From AP-15 sp963755435 (GTDB lineage Bacteria; Pseudomonadota; Alphaproteobacteria; ATCC43930; CGMCC-115725): a DNA stretch of 64,000 nucleotides. The position numbers and the translations under genes are program-made. Below the pieces are notes generated by a model, which was given only the letters and a program-made list of their open reading frames with translations, was not told the origin of the DNA and did no database searches. The stretch is taken from positions 496,001 through 560,000 of the forward strand of contig CAVWJX010000005.1 of the NCBI GenBank assembly GCA_963755435.1, written 5' to 3'. Of the stretch, positions 18,601 to 24,747 are shown piece by piece (position 1 is the first letter of the stretch; each line of letters starts with the position of its first letter).

Positions 18601-18954
18601 CCAGGCACCTTCCGACAGCCCAAACCGGACCCGCCGCCGGGTGCGGCCTTCGCGGCCGACGACATGGCCGACCTCTTCGAGTTGGCGCGCCATCCGCTCA
18701 TTGGCGATGACAATCTCGTTGAAGGTATCGGCGATCTTTCCGGACAGTCCGGTCTGGTCGCCCTGCAGGCGAACCGAAAAATCGCCGAGGCGCATCGCCT
18801 GCAGCGCATGCAGCAGCGCGTGCTGATCGAACGCGCCCTCGAGGTGTCCGTTGCCGTGGCCGTTGGTAGCAATATTAGCGACATCTTCGAGGATCGGCGG
18901 TGGGTTCGGCTGCCCATCGGGAATGGCTTCGACAAAAGATTCGCTGGGCGCCAT
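12619..18954 (-). CDS. Giant soluble HAMP-array hybrid histidine kinase (12 HAMP units, GAF, HisKA, HATPase, three receivers)
   Basis: 2,111 residues with no membrane segment. Residues about 55-1220 are a HAMP array. After two divergent N-terminal units (GD motifs at about 57 and 149), ten units of exactly 92 residues run from 244 to 1163, each with xxGDLSxKITV, VAREVGTEGxLGGQ and WKDLTxxVNxMAxNLTxQVR. A final half unit starts at 1164. A GAF domain (about 1220-1365), a Glu/Gln-rich coiled coil, HisKA (His in NMSHELRTPLNS, about 1445), HATPase and three receivers (about 1725, 1845 and 1990; Asp in SLDVFLPD, VLDLRLPD and LMDIMMPE) follow. The architecture resembles fungal group III Nik1/Os-1 kinases, which sense osmotic stress, but with far more HAMP units. 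AGGAG lies 7 nt before the ATG. It is first gene of the signalling unit. Confidence 0.93.
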   Translation of the reverse strand: MAPSESFVEAIPDGQPNPPPILEDVANIATNGHGNGHLEGAFDQHALLHALQAMRLGDFSVRLQGDQTGLSGKIADTFNEIVIANERMARQLEEVGHVVGREGRTRRRVRFGLSEGAWGGMEISVNTLIDDLLWPTAAVTHAIAAVAQGDLLRTVPLDVDGRALKGEFLRSATIVNTMIKQLGVFTSEVTRVAREVGTDGKLGGQAQVREVSGVWKDLTESVNSMASNLTAQVRNIAEVTIAVASGDLSKKITVDVRGEILLLKEAINTMVDQLRSFASEVTRVAREVGTEGKLGGQALVPGVAGTWKDLTDSVNAMCGNLTDQVRNIANVTTAVARGDLSRKITVDVRGEILELKDTINTMVDQLNAFASEVTRVAREVGTEGRLGGQAQVPGVAGTWKDLTNSVNFMAGNLTAQVRNIAEVSTAIARGDLSKKITVNVSGEILQLKETINTMVDQLNAFAGEVTRVAREVGTDGRLGGQANVLGVAGTWKDLTESVNSMAGNLTAQVRNIAEVATAIASGDLSKKITVNVSGEILQLKDTINTMVDQLNAFAGEVTRVAREVGTEGKLGGQAQVRGVAGTWKDLTDSVNYMAGNLTGQVRNIAEVATAVARGDLSKKITVTVSGEILQLKETINTMVDQLNAFAGEVTRVAREVGTEGRLGGQAVVPGVAGTWKDLTDNVNSMAGNLTGQVRNIAEVATAIANGDLSRKITVDVRGEILQLKETLNTMVDQLNRFAGEVTRVAREVGTEGRLGGQAQVPGVAGTWKDLTNSVNSMAGNLTAQVRNIAEVTTAVARGDLSRKITVDVKGEILELKNTINTMVDQLNAFASEVTRVAREVGTEGKLGGQAAVPGVAGTWKDLTDNVNFMASNLTGQVRNIAEVATAIANGDLSKKITVDVRGEILLLKETLNTMVEQLRSFAAEVTRVAREVGTEGKLGGQAVVPGVAGTWKDLTDNVNLLAANLTTQVRNIAEVTTAVARGDLSRKITVDVKGEILELKNTINTMVDQLNAFASEVTRVAREVGTEGKLGGQAQVREVSGTWKDLTDTVNVMAANLTEQVRGIVKVVTAVANGDLKQNLTVKSMGEVAALAETINNMTDTLATFADQVTSVAREVGVEGRLGGQANVPGAAGTWKDLTGNVNLLAANLTTQVRAIAEVATAVTKGDLTRSIQVEARGEVAELKDNINTMIDNLRLTTDRNTEQDWLKTNLARFTNMLQGQRDLSTVGRMLLSELAPLVNSQNGVIYLAEGEAGLRLLSAFADDLPPQGHPERLRDGQGLVGQCAANSRRMLITHVPDEVVPITSGLFKAKPNSVIVLPVLFEGQVKAVIELASLGAFTDLQTSFLDQLTASIGIVLNSIEATMQTEGLLTQSQQLATELQTQQRELQQTNEQLEQKAQQLEERNVEVERKNQEIEQARRALEEKATELALASKYKSDFLANMSHELRTPLNSILILGQQLGDNPEGNLAPKQVEFARTIHSAGTDLMNLISDILDLSKIESGTVTVDAEEVFFVTLQDMVVRPFRHEAENRRLSFDVQVDPKLGRSMITDSKRLQQVLKNLLSNAFKFTEEGGVKLSVHSAISGWSPDHPVLTSAPQVVAFEVSDTGIGILPEKQKIIFEAFQQADASTNRRFGGTGLGLAISRELSNLLGGEIQLRSAPGVGSTFTLYLPLRYIGPAAATASAAGAPTPPLAAATLAAVRLAEMPVEQVPDDRTILQPGEATLLIVEDDPHYARILSDAAHDCGFKVLVAMRGADALALAREYQPTAVSLDVFLPDMLGWTVLSQLKQDPLMRHIPVQVVTLDEDRQHGLARGAFSFLTKPSNTADLEAALGRIKNFVEPRRKRLLVVEDNPAEQFGIAQVLGHDDIDILTAGTGAEALDTLRGQQIDCVVLDLRLPDMTGFELLEVIRDEPALADLPVVVFTGRELSHKEEAQLHTIARSVLVKGVELPERLLDETALFLHRVITDLPADKQKLLQRLHSSDEDLVGKTVLLVDDDARNIFALSSVLERRGMNVLTATTGNEAVALVESTADLAIVLMDIMMPEMDGYQTMQVIRGNPAFRRLPIIALTAKAMKGDREKCLEAGASDYLAKPVNTEQLLSALRMWLHR
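15466..18225 (-). repeat. Ten tandem 276-bp repeats encoding the HAMP array
   Basis: The coding strand holds ten consecutive units of 276 bp (92 codons each) that are highly similar in both protein and DNA. The phrase coding for VAREVGTEGKLGGQ recurs with only a few base changes, and the same holds for GTWKDLTDSVN. Diverged units flank both sides. Such an array can expand or contract by recombination and is a likely place for assembly error. Confidence 0.9.
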
Positions 18955-19327
18955 CGACAGCTCCTGCTCGCGCTACTGTTGATTGAGACTGGCTTGAAGT
19001 CTGCGCATATTCGCTCGGGGTTTCGCAAGTTATGGGACCATTAAACGCGAATTGCCCCGGTTTCTCGAAAGAAATCGATTATTTCACTGATGAATTTGAT
19101 AGAGGCTACCACGGTAACAGCTTACAATCAAAGCACTGTGTGGCGAACCATCGTAACTTTTTGTAACATTGCTTGCCATAACGTGTCTGATCCCAGCGTT
19201 ATCGGGAAGAATACCACTCAGATCCATTCCGCCGCCATGACACGAGCCGGCGTGAGGCTGTTCCGGTGAGAGAGGCGTCGGCCTGGAGCAATTCCGCACC
19301 GCGGGTTTCCGTGAGATTCTATCAGTT
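18955..19327. other. Upstream region of the kinase unit, no gene
   Basis: About 370 bp between the start of the HAMP-array kinase and the end of the alcohol dehydrogenase gene, both on the minus strand. The stretch is less GC-rich than the genes around it and should hold the promoter of the four-gene signalling unit. A 71-codon frame (19084-19299, minus) has no ribosome-binding site or family features. I see no clear operator or terminator. Confidence 0.5.
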
Positions 19328-20311
19328 TCAGGAGATTAGAACCGCCGCACCGTTAAGCCCGCCGCCGCGCAACGCAGCGAGCGCATCATTGGCGCGGGCG
19401 AGCGGATAGGTGGCGGTGGCGACCCGCACCGCCGCGCGCGGCGCCAGGGCCAGAAATTCTTCAGCGTCACGGCGAGTCAAGTTGGCCACCGAGCGCACGC
19501 TCCGCTCCTCCCACAGGCGAGCATAGGGGAAGGCCGGAATATCGCTCATATGAATGCCGCCGCAGACCACGGTCCCGCCTTTTCGGGTGGCGGCCAGCGC
19601 CGCCGGCACCAGCGCGCCCACCGGGGCAAAGATCAGGGCGGCGTCGAGCGGCTCGGGCGGCGCCAGCGTCGAATCCCCGGCCCATTGGGCGCCGAGGCTG
19701 CGCGCGAAGTCCTGTGCCGCGAGGTCGCCCGGGCGGGTGAACGCAAACACTCGCCGGCCCTGGTAGCGGGCGATCTGGGCGATGATGTGCGCGGCGGCGC
19801 CGAACCCGTAGATGCCGATCGTGCGCGCGTCGCCAGCCATGCGCAGGCTGCGGTAGCCGATCAGCCCGGCACACATCAGCGGCGCCGCCTCGACATCGCC
19901 ATAAGCGGGGTCGATGGTGAAGCAATAACGCTGATCGGCGACGGCGAACTCGGCATAGCCGCCATCGATCATGTAGCCGGTGAAGCGGGCGTGGTCGCAC
20001 AGGTTTTCGCGACCGCCGCGGCAGTATTCGCAAACCCCGCAGGTCCAGCCGAGCCATGGCACCCCGACCCGGTCGCCGAGCGCGAACCGGTCGACCTCGG
20101 CCCCTTTTTCGACCACCGTGCCAATGATTTCGTGGCCGAGCACCAGCGGCAGCTTTGGGTGGGCGAGTTCGCCATCGATGATGTGCAGATCGGTGCGGCA
20201 CACGGCGCAGGCGCGCATCGCGATCACCACCTGCTGCGGCCCGGCACGCGGCGCCGGCAATTCCGCCGCGATCAAGGGCTCTCCCGCCGCGATCAGCAAT
20301 TCCGCTCGCAT
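19328..20311 (-). CDS. Zinc-dependent alcohol dehydrogenase (MDR superfamily)
   Basis: A 327-residue medium-chain dehydrogenase that likely oxidises alcohols or reduces aldehydes with NAD(P). Catalytic zinc ligands lie in ACAVCRTDLH and VLGHEIIGTV. The structural zinc loop is complete in CGVCEYCRGGRENLC. The nucleotide-binding segment is IGIYGFGAAAHIIAQIA (the usual GxGxxG is GFGAAA here). The arrangement, including GWTCGVCEYC and DGGYAEFAVAD, matches the AdhA-type zinc alcohol dehydrogenases. It is divergent from a small lipoprotein gene 65 bp away. The substrate is not predictable. Confidence 0.88.
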   Translation of the reverse strand: MRAELLIAAGEPLIAAELPAPRAGPQQVVIAMRACAVCRTDLHIIDGELAHPKLPLVLGHEIIGTVVEKGAEVDRFALGDRVGVPWLGWTCGVCEYCRGGRENLCDHARFTGYMIDGGYAEFAVADQRYCFTIDPAYGDVEAAPLMCAGLIGYRSLRMAGDARTIGIYGFGAAAHIIAQIARYQGRRVFAFTRPGDLAAQDFARSLGAQWAGDSTLAPPEPLDAALIFAPVGALVPAALAATRKGGTVVCGGIHMSDIPAFPYARLWEERSVRSVANLTRRDAEEFLALAPRAAVRVATATYPLARANDALAALRGGGLNGAAVLIS

Positions 20312-20376
20312 CGTTGCGCCCTCGCTGGTGCCAGCCTTAATTTGTAATTCGCGGGCGGCCCGCGCAATATCGCCCG

Positions 20377-20706
20377 ATGCGCTGGATTGAACGGGCCTCG
20401 CTCGTCGCGGTCGCCGTGCTGGTCGCCGCTGGCGCCGGTTGCAGCCTAGCTCCGTCCGGCGGCATGGCCGAGCGCTGCGCCCGCATCATGAAAGAAGCCT
20501 ATCCAGGGGGCGATATCGCCATCACCAACAGCGAGGCGTCGGTCACCAGCCTCACCACGATCGTCGCGCATGTCGAGGGGGTGCGCGGCGATCTGCCGGC
20601 AGGCGCAAAACTGCCCCGCCATCTGGCGGTCGAATGCCGGTTCGATCACAGCATCCTGATCGGGTTCCGTTGGACCGCGGGGCCGCTGCAGAGCGCCGGC
20701 AAGTAA
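20377..20706 (+). CDS. Small predicted lipoprotein, function unknown
   Basis: 109 residues. The N-terminus MRWIERASLVAVAVLVAAGAGC is a type II signal peptide with a lipobox AGAGC, giving a lipid-modified Cys22. The mature domain (GGMAERCARIMKEAYPGGDI to the end) contains two further cysteines and may form a compact, disulfide-bonded fold. No family recognised. It stands alone between a divergent dehydrogenase and a small same-strand gene. Confidence 0.7.
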   Translation: MRWIERASLVAVAVLVAAGAGCSLAPSGGMAERCARIMKEAYPGGDIAITNSEASVTSLTTIVAHVEGVRGDLPAGAKLPRHLAVECRFDHSILIGFRWTAGPLQSAGK

Positions 20707-20878
20707 CTGTTGACTGCCGCCGGGTGCTCGGCGGTGCACGGCGATCGGCCGAGGCCATCGCAGGGCCGTGTCTATTTGCCGAACACAGTCGGGCAAGTAT
20801 CTGGGATTGCTGACAATTTGGCAGCTTGGTTGCAAATGGTAAAGAGCGGTCCTAGATCCCCATTCGGGAGGAGCCAAA

Positions 20879-21100
20879 ATGGATCAACGTTCGATTGTCA
20901 AACATCTGCGTCGTTGGCACCGCCGCGATAAGGCGAACGGCGACCCCGAGGCGGTGGATCGGGACCAGGGGAAGGGTCCGGCAGGACGTGTGCACAGCCC
21001 CACCACCGGCGGTGGCTTGCCGGTGCAGGATCAGCTGCGCAAGCAATGGGACCCGGCCAGAGGCGGCGGGCTGCCGGTTTTTCTGCGCCGCTTCGGGTAA
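20879..21100 (+). CDS. Small basic protein with duplicated GGGLPV motif
   Basis: A 73-residue protein preceded by an excellent ribosome-binding site (GGGAGGAG, 6 nt before the ATG). The N-terminal half is highly charged (RSIVKHLRRWHRRDKANGD). The C-terminal half holds two copies of a short motif: GGGLPVQDQLRKQW and GGGLPVFLRRFG. The strong initiation signal and internal repeat argue that it is a real gene. I do not know its function; nucleic-acid binding or a peptide role would be guesses. Confidence 0.6.
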   Translation: MDQRSIVKHLRRWHRRDKANGDPEAVDRDQGKGPAGRVHSPTTGGGLPVQDQLRKQWDPARGGGLPVFLRRFG

Positions 21101-21191
21101 GGCGAAGGCGATAGAACGGGCGTCGTCCTTTCCCCGCGGAAATCAGCACGGGCGCGCGATTGTCCGGTAACCCGGCGGCAAGGACGGCATC

Positions 21192-21224
21192 ATGAAACGC
21201 GTCATCTTTGGCGTATCGGGCTGA
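21192..21224 (+). CDS. Ten-codon mini-ORF overlapping the start of the quinone oxidoreductase gene
   Basis: ATG at 21192 opens a frame reading MKRVIFGVSG and stops at TGA 21222-21224. That stop overlaps the ATG of the next gene as TGATG. AAGGA lies about 8 nt upstream of the mini-ORF start. The arrangement is that of a leader peptide or a translational coupler that delivers ribosomes to the downstream start. It could also be chance in a short sequence. Confidence 0.35.
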   Translation: MKRVIFGVSG

Positions 21225-22216
21225 TGAGGGCGATCCTGCTGCGCCAGCCGGGCGACCCGTCGGCGCTTGAATATGTCGAATTGCCGACCCCGGCGCCGGC
21301 CGATGGCGAGATCCTGGTCAAGGCCGATACGATCGGGGTCAGCATGCCCGAGGTGCTGGTACGTAAAGGCGTCTACAATTGGATGCCGCCGCTACCCGCG
21401 ATCCCCGGCATCGAGATGAGCGGCACCGTCGCCGCCCATGGCCGCGGCGTCGCTGAGCCGGCGATCGGCCAGGAGGTGTTTGTCAGTGCCCGCGATCTAG
21501 CGGTGCGCGCCGGCTGCTATGCCGAGTACATCGCGGTGCCAGCGCGGGCGGCGCACCCGCTGCCGCCGGGCTCGTCGCTCGAAGCGGCCGCATGCCTGTC
21601 GAATTACCAGGTCGCCTATCACGTGCTGCACACCGCCGCGCGCGGCGTCGCGGCGCAGACCGTGCTGGTCCACAACGCCGCCGGCGGGGTCGGCAGCGCC
21701 GCGGTGCAGCTGGCGTTGCTCGCCGGACGCAGCGTCATCGGGGTCGCCGGCTCCGATGCGAAGACCCGTGCGATCATCGAGCTTGGCGCCGGCCAGGCGA
21801 TCAATTACCGCACCGAGGACATCGCCGCGCGGGTGCTCCGGGTCACCGAAGGCCGCGGCGTCGACCTGATCCTCGATCCGATCGGCGGCAGCGGCTTCGG
21901 GCGCAATTTCGCCATGCTGGCGCCGCTCGGCATGGTCGTCTCCTATGGCCGGCTCGATGGCCCGCCCGATGCGAATTTGGCGGCGGCGATGCGGGCCCAT
22001 TCGGCGGCGAGCCCGGCGGTGCGCTTGTTTACGATCCACAGCTTCGACGACCGGCCCGATATTCGCGCAGCAACGATGAAGACCTTGCTCGGCCATCTCG
22101 CCGCCGGCGAGATCCGCCCGCTGATTCACGACCGGCTGCCGCTCGCCGATGCGGCCCGCGCCCACCAGCTGCTCGAAGCGGGCGCGGTCATCGGCAAGCT
22201 GCTGCTGAAGCCTTGA
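21224..22216 (+). CDS. NADPH:quinone oxidoreductase family protein (zinc-free MDR)
   Basis: 330 residues of the quinone oxidoreductase/zeta-crystallin branch of medium-chain dehydrogenases. Visible marks are the N-terminal domain with GDPSALEYVELPTPAP, PAIPGIEMSGTV, the nucleotide-binding VLVHNAAGGVGSAAVQLAL (the AAGGVG motif), DLILDPIGG and the tail GAVIGKLLLKP. No zinc-binding cysteines are present. It probably reduces quinones or enones with NADPH. Its TGA overlaps the TTG start of hemC by 3 nt, so the two are probably co-translated. Confidence 0.88.
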   Translation: MRAILLRQPGDPSALEYVELPTPAPADGEILVKADTIGVSMPEVLVRKGVYNWMPPLPAIPGIEMSGTVAAHGRGVAEPAIGQEVFVSARDLAVRAGCYAEYIAVPARAAHPLPPGSSLEAAACLSNYQVAYHVLHTAARGVAAQTVLVHNAAGGVGSAAVQLALLAGRSVIGVAGSDAKTRAIIELGAGQAINYRTEDIAARVLRVTEGRGVDLILDPIGGSGFGRNFAMLAPLGMVVSYGRLDGPPDANLAAAMRAHSAASPAVRLFTIHSFDDRPDIRAATMKTLLGHLAAGEIRPLIHDRLPLADAARAHQLLEAGAVIGKLLLKP

Positions 22217-23196
22217 GCGCGACAATCCCGGCCGAACCGACCTTCGAGGCTCGCCGGCAAACCTCGGCACCGGGCCGCCCGTTGCGCATCGGCACCCGCG
22301 GCAGCCCGATGGCGCTGCGCCAGACGGCGCTCGTCCGCGACCGGTTGATCGCCGCCCATCCCGGCCTTGGTGCTGCGGGGGCGGTGGAGATCGTGACGAT
22401 CCGCACCACCGGCGACCGGGTGCAGGACCGGCTGCTCGCCGAGATCGGTGGCAAGGGCCTCTTTACGAAGGAGATCGAGCAGGCGCTGATCCTGGACGCG
22501 ATCGATCTTGCGGTGCATTCCCTGAAGGATATGGAGACCTGGCTGCCGGACGGGCTGGAGATCGGCTGTGTGCTCGCCCGCGACGACCCGCGCGACGCGC
22601 TCTTGTCGCGGTCCGCGGCAAGCCTCGCCTCGCTGCCGGCCGGGGCCAGGATCGGTACCGCGTCGCTCCGGCGCCAGGCCCAGCTGCTGCGGCGGCGCCC
22701 CGATCTGTCGGTGATCCCGATCCGCGGCAACGTCAACACCCGGCTCGACAAGCTGGCAGCCGGTGAGTTCGAGGCGATCGTGCTGGCGCTGTGCGGTCTA
22801 GAACGCCTCGGCAAGGCCGGGCTCGCGAGTGAAATCCTGGCGCCCGAGATCATGCTGCCGGCGGTCGGCCAGGGCGCGCTGGCGATCGAATGCCGCGCCG
22901 GTGACGACGAGCTGCAGCAATTGCTGGCACCGCTGCACGATGCCGGCGCTGCCGCCTGCGTCCGGGCCGAGCGCGCCATGCTGGCCGCACTCGACGGCTC
23001 GTGCCGCACCCCGATCGCCGGGCTGGCCGAACTCGCCGGCGACCGCCTCACCATCGAGGGATTGCTGCTGCAGCCGGACGGCAGCGGCGAAGTTCGCGGC
23101 CGATCCTCCGGCGACGTCGGCGACGCCGCGGCGCTCGGGGCCGCACTCGGCGGCGAATTGCGCGCGCGGGCCGGCCCCGGTTTCGGCTTTTGCTGA
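22213..23196 (+). CDS. hemC: Hydroxymethylbilane synthase (porphobilinogen deaminase)
   Basis: Joins four porphobilinogen units into hydroxymethylbilane in haem synthesis. The 327-residue protein has LRIGTRGSPMALRQT at the N-terminus, DLAVHSLKDMETWLP, RIGTASLRRQAQLL, IRGNVNTRLDKL and AVGQGALAIECR. The dipyrromethane-cofactor cysteine is in LDGSCRTPIAG. E. coli HemC has 313 residues, so the length fits. I chose TTG at 22213, overlapping the previous stop, because homology begins near residue 23. A TTG at 22282 is an alternative, and the ATG at 22309 would delete the conserved N-terminal strand. Confidence 0.92.
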   Translation: MSATIPAEPTFEARRQTSAPGRPLRIGTRGSPMALRQTALVRDRLIAAHPGLGAAGAVEIVTIRTTGDRVQDRLLAEIGGKGLFTKEIEQALILDAIDLAVHSLKDMETWLPDGLEIGCVLARDDPRDALLSRSAASLASLPAGARIGTASLRRQAQLLRRRPDLSVIPIRGNVNTRLDKLAAGEFEAIVLALCGLERLGKAGLASEILAPEIMLPAVGQGALAIECRAGDDELQQLLAPLHDAGAAACVRAERAMLAALDGSCRTPIAGLAELAGDRLTIEGLLLQPDGSGEVRGRSSGDVGDAAALGAALGGELRARAGPGFGFC

Positions 23197-23316
23197 GCCC
23201 GGCCTGAGCCCGTCTCGAGATTAACCGCCGAGTTTGCTTTCTCGGGGCGCGCGCGGCGGCCCTTTGCGCAGGTCGGCGCGATCGGTTAGCCTGCCGCGTC
23301 AGAGATGGAGCACGGC

Positions 23317-24624
23317 ATGAGCGACGGCAGTTTGGCGGCCGGGTACGTCGATGAGTTCCGGGCGCGCGGCGCGGCGATCGCCGATGCCTGCACCCGCTGC
23401 GGCGACTGCTTTCGCGCCTGTCCGATGGTCGAGCCGGCCGGGCTCGCGGCCGCCGATGCGAGCGAAACCAGTGCGGCCATCGTCGATCTGATCACCGGCG
23501 GCGCCGGCAACGACGAGGCGGTGCGCTGGGCCTCGGTATGCAGCGGCAGCGGCAGTTGCATCCCGGCCTGCAATTACGGGATCAACCCGCGCTTCATGGT
23601 CCAGCTGGCCCGCGGCTTTGCCCGTGCCCGGACCGGCGACCGGCCGCTCGCCGCCCGCTGGCGCCAGCCGTTCCAGGGCATGAGCCGCGGGGTGCGCGTC
23701 CTGTCGCGGTTGCAGATGCCGCCCGAAACTCTGGCCCGCCTGCGCGGGCTCGACACGCCGCCCCGCGACCGCCCACCCGAGGTGGTCTTCTACACCGGCT
23801 GCAACATTCTGAAGACCCCGCATATCGCGCTCCTTTGCCTCGACACCCTCGACCTCTTGGCCGTCGACTACGAGGTGATGGGCGGGCCGGGCCAGTGCTG
23901 CGGCGTCTACCAGTTCCGCGAAGGTGATTTCCACAAGACCGCGCGGGTCGGTTTTGCCACGATCGACGGGCTGGCCGCGGCCGGCACCGCGACCGTCCTT
24001 TCGTGGTGCCCGAGCTGCCAATTACAGATCGGCGAAGTGGCGTTGCCGAGCTACGAGTTGCAATTCGGCGCCAAGCCCTTCGACCTGAACCCGTTCCTGG
24101 TGTTTCTCGCCGACCGGGTCCCCGATCTCGCTCGGCTGATGCGGCACCGGGTCGACAAGCGCGTCGCCCTGCACGAGCGCCCGGTGTTGCCGCAGGTCAT
24201 GGACGCGGTCAAAAAGCTCTTGTCGATCGTCCCCGGGGTCGAATTGGTCGACATCGACGTGCCGCGGGTCGGGACCCAGGCCAACAGCCTCGCGGTGTTG
24301 CCGGCGTTCAAGCGCGAACTGGTCCAGCGCGAGCTGGCTGCGGTCGCCGATGCCGGGGTGACGACGCTCGCCACGGTCTATCATGCCTGCCACCGCGAGT
24401 TGTGCGACGCCGGCGACGGGCGCAGCTTCGAGATCGTCAATTTCATGGAGATCCTCGGCGCCGGCCTCGGCCTTCACGCCGAGGACCTCTACAAGCGGCT
24501 GAAGCTGATCGGCGAGATCGACGACATCATCGCCGAAACCAGCCCGCTGATCGCCGCCCACAGGCTCGATCTCGACACCGTGCGCGACGCCCTGCTCCAG
24601 GAATTCGCGACCGCGCGCGGCTGA
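23317..24624 (+). CDS. Iron-sulfur CCG-domain protein (heterodisulfide reductase subunit D / GlcF-like)
   Basis: 435 residues. An N-terminal ferredoxin-like pair of motifs, CTRCGDCFRACP and CSGSGSCIPAC, could bind [4Fe-4S] clusters; the second is unusual in spacing. Two cysteine-rich CCG-type domains follow: one with FYTGCNILKT and GGPGQCCGVYQFREGDF plus SWCPSCQLQI, the other with YHACHRELC. Such domains occur in HdrD, GlcF and related electron-transfer subunits of oxidoreductases. No flavoprotein partner gene is adjacent. The ATG at 23317 has GGAG 6 nt upstream and is preferred over an ATG at 23305. Confidence 0.8.
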   Translation: MSDGSLAAGYVDEFRARGAAIADACTRCGDCFRACPMVEPAGLAAADASETSAAIVDLITGGAGNDEAVRWASVCSGSGSCIPACNYGINPRFMVQLARGFARARTGDRPLAARWRQPFQGMSRGVRVLSRLQMPPETLARLRGLDTPPRDRPPEVVFYTGCNILKTPHIALLCLDTLDLLAVDYEVMGGPGQCCGVYQFREGDFHKTARVGFATIDGLAAAGTATVLSWCPSCQLQIGEVALPSYELQFGAKPFDLNPFLVFLADRVPDLARLMRHRVDKRVALHERPVLPQVMDAVKKLLSIVPGVELVDIDVPRVGTQANSLAVLPAFKRELVQRELAAVADAGVTTLATVYHACHRELCDAGDGRSFEIVNFMEILGAGLGLHAEDLYKRLKLIGEIDDIIAETSPLIAAHRLDLDTVRDALLQEFATARG

Positions 24625-24747
24625 TCGCCGATGGGGCAGCCCTGGGGTGCGGTCGCCCCTCTGCTCAACCATCTGGTTCGACAGCGTTCGACGGCAAAAC
24701 CGGACCGGTCCAATCTGGGCGGCGATAAGCAGCCGCGTCATTCGGCA

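Noticed and set aside
19084..19299. 71-codon minus-strand frame upstream of the kinase unit
   Set aside because: No initiation signal, no domain, and it occupies the expected promoter region.
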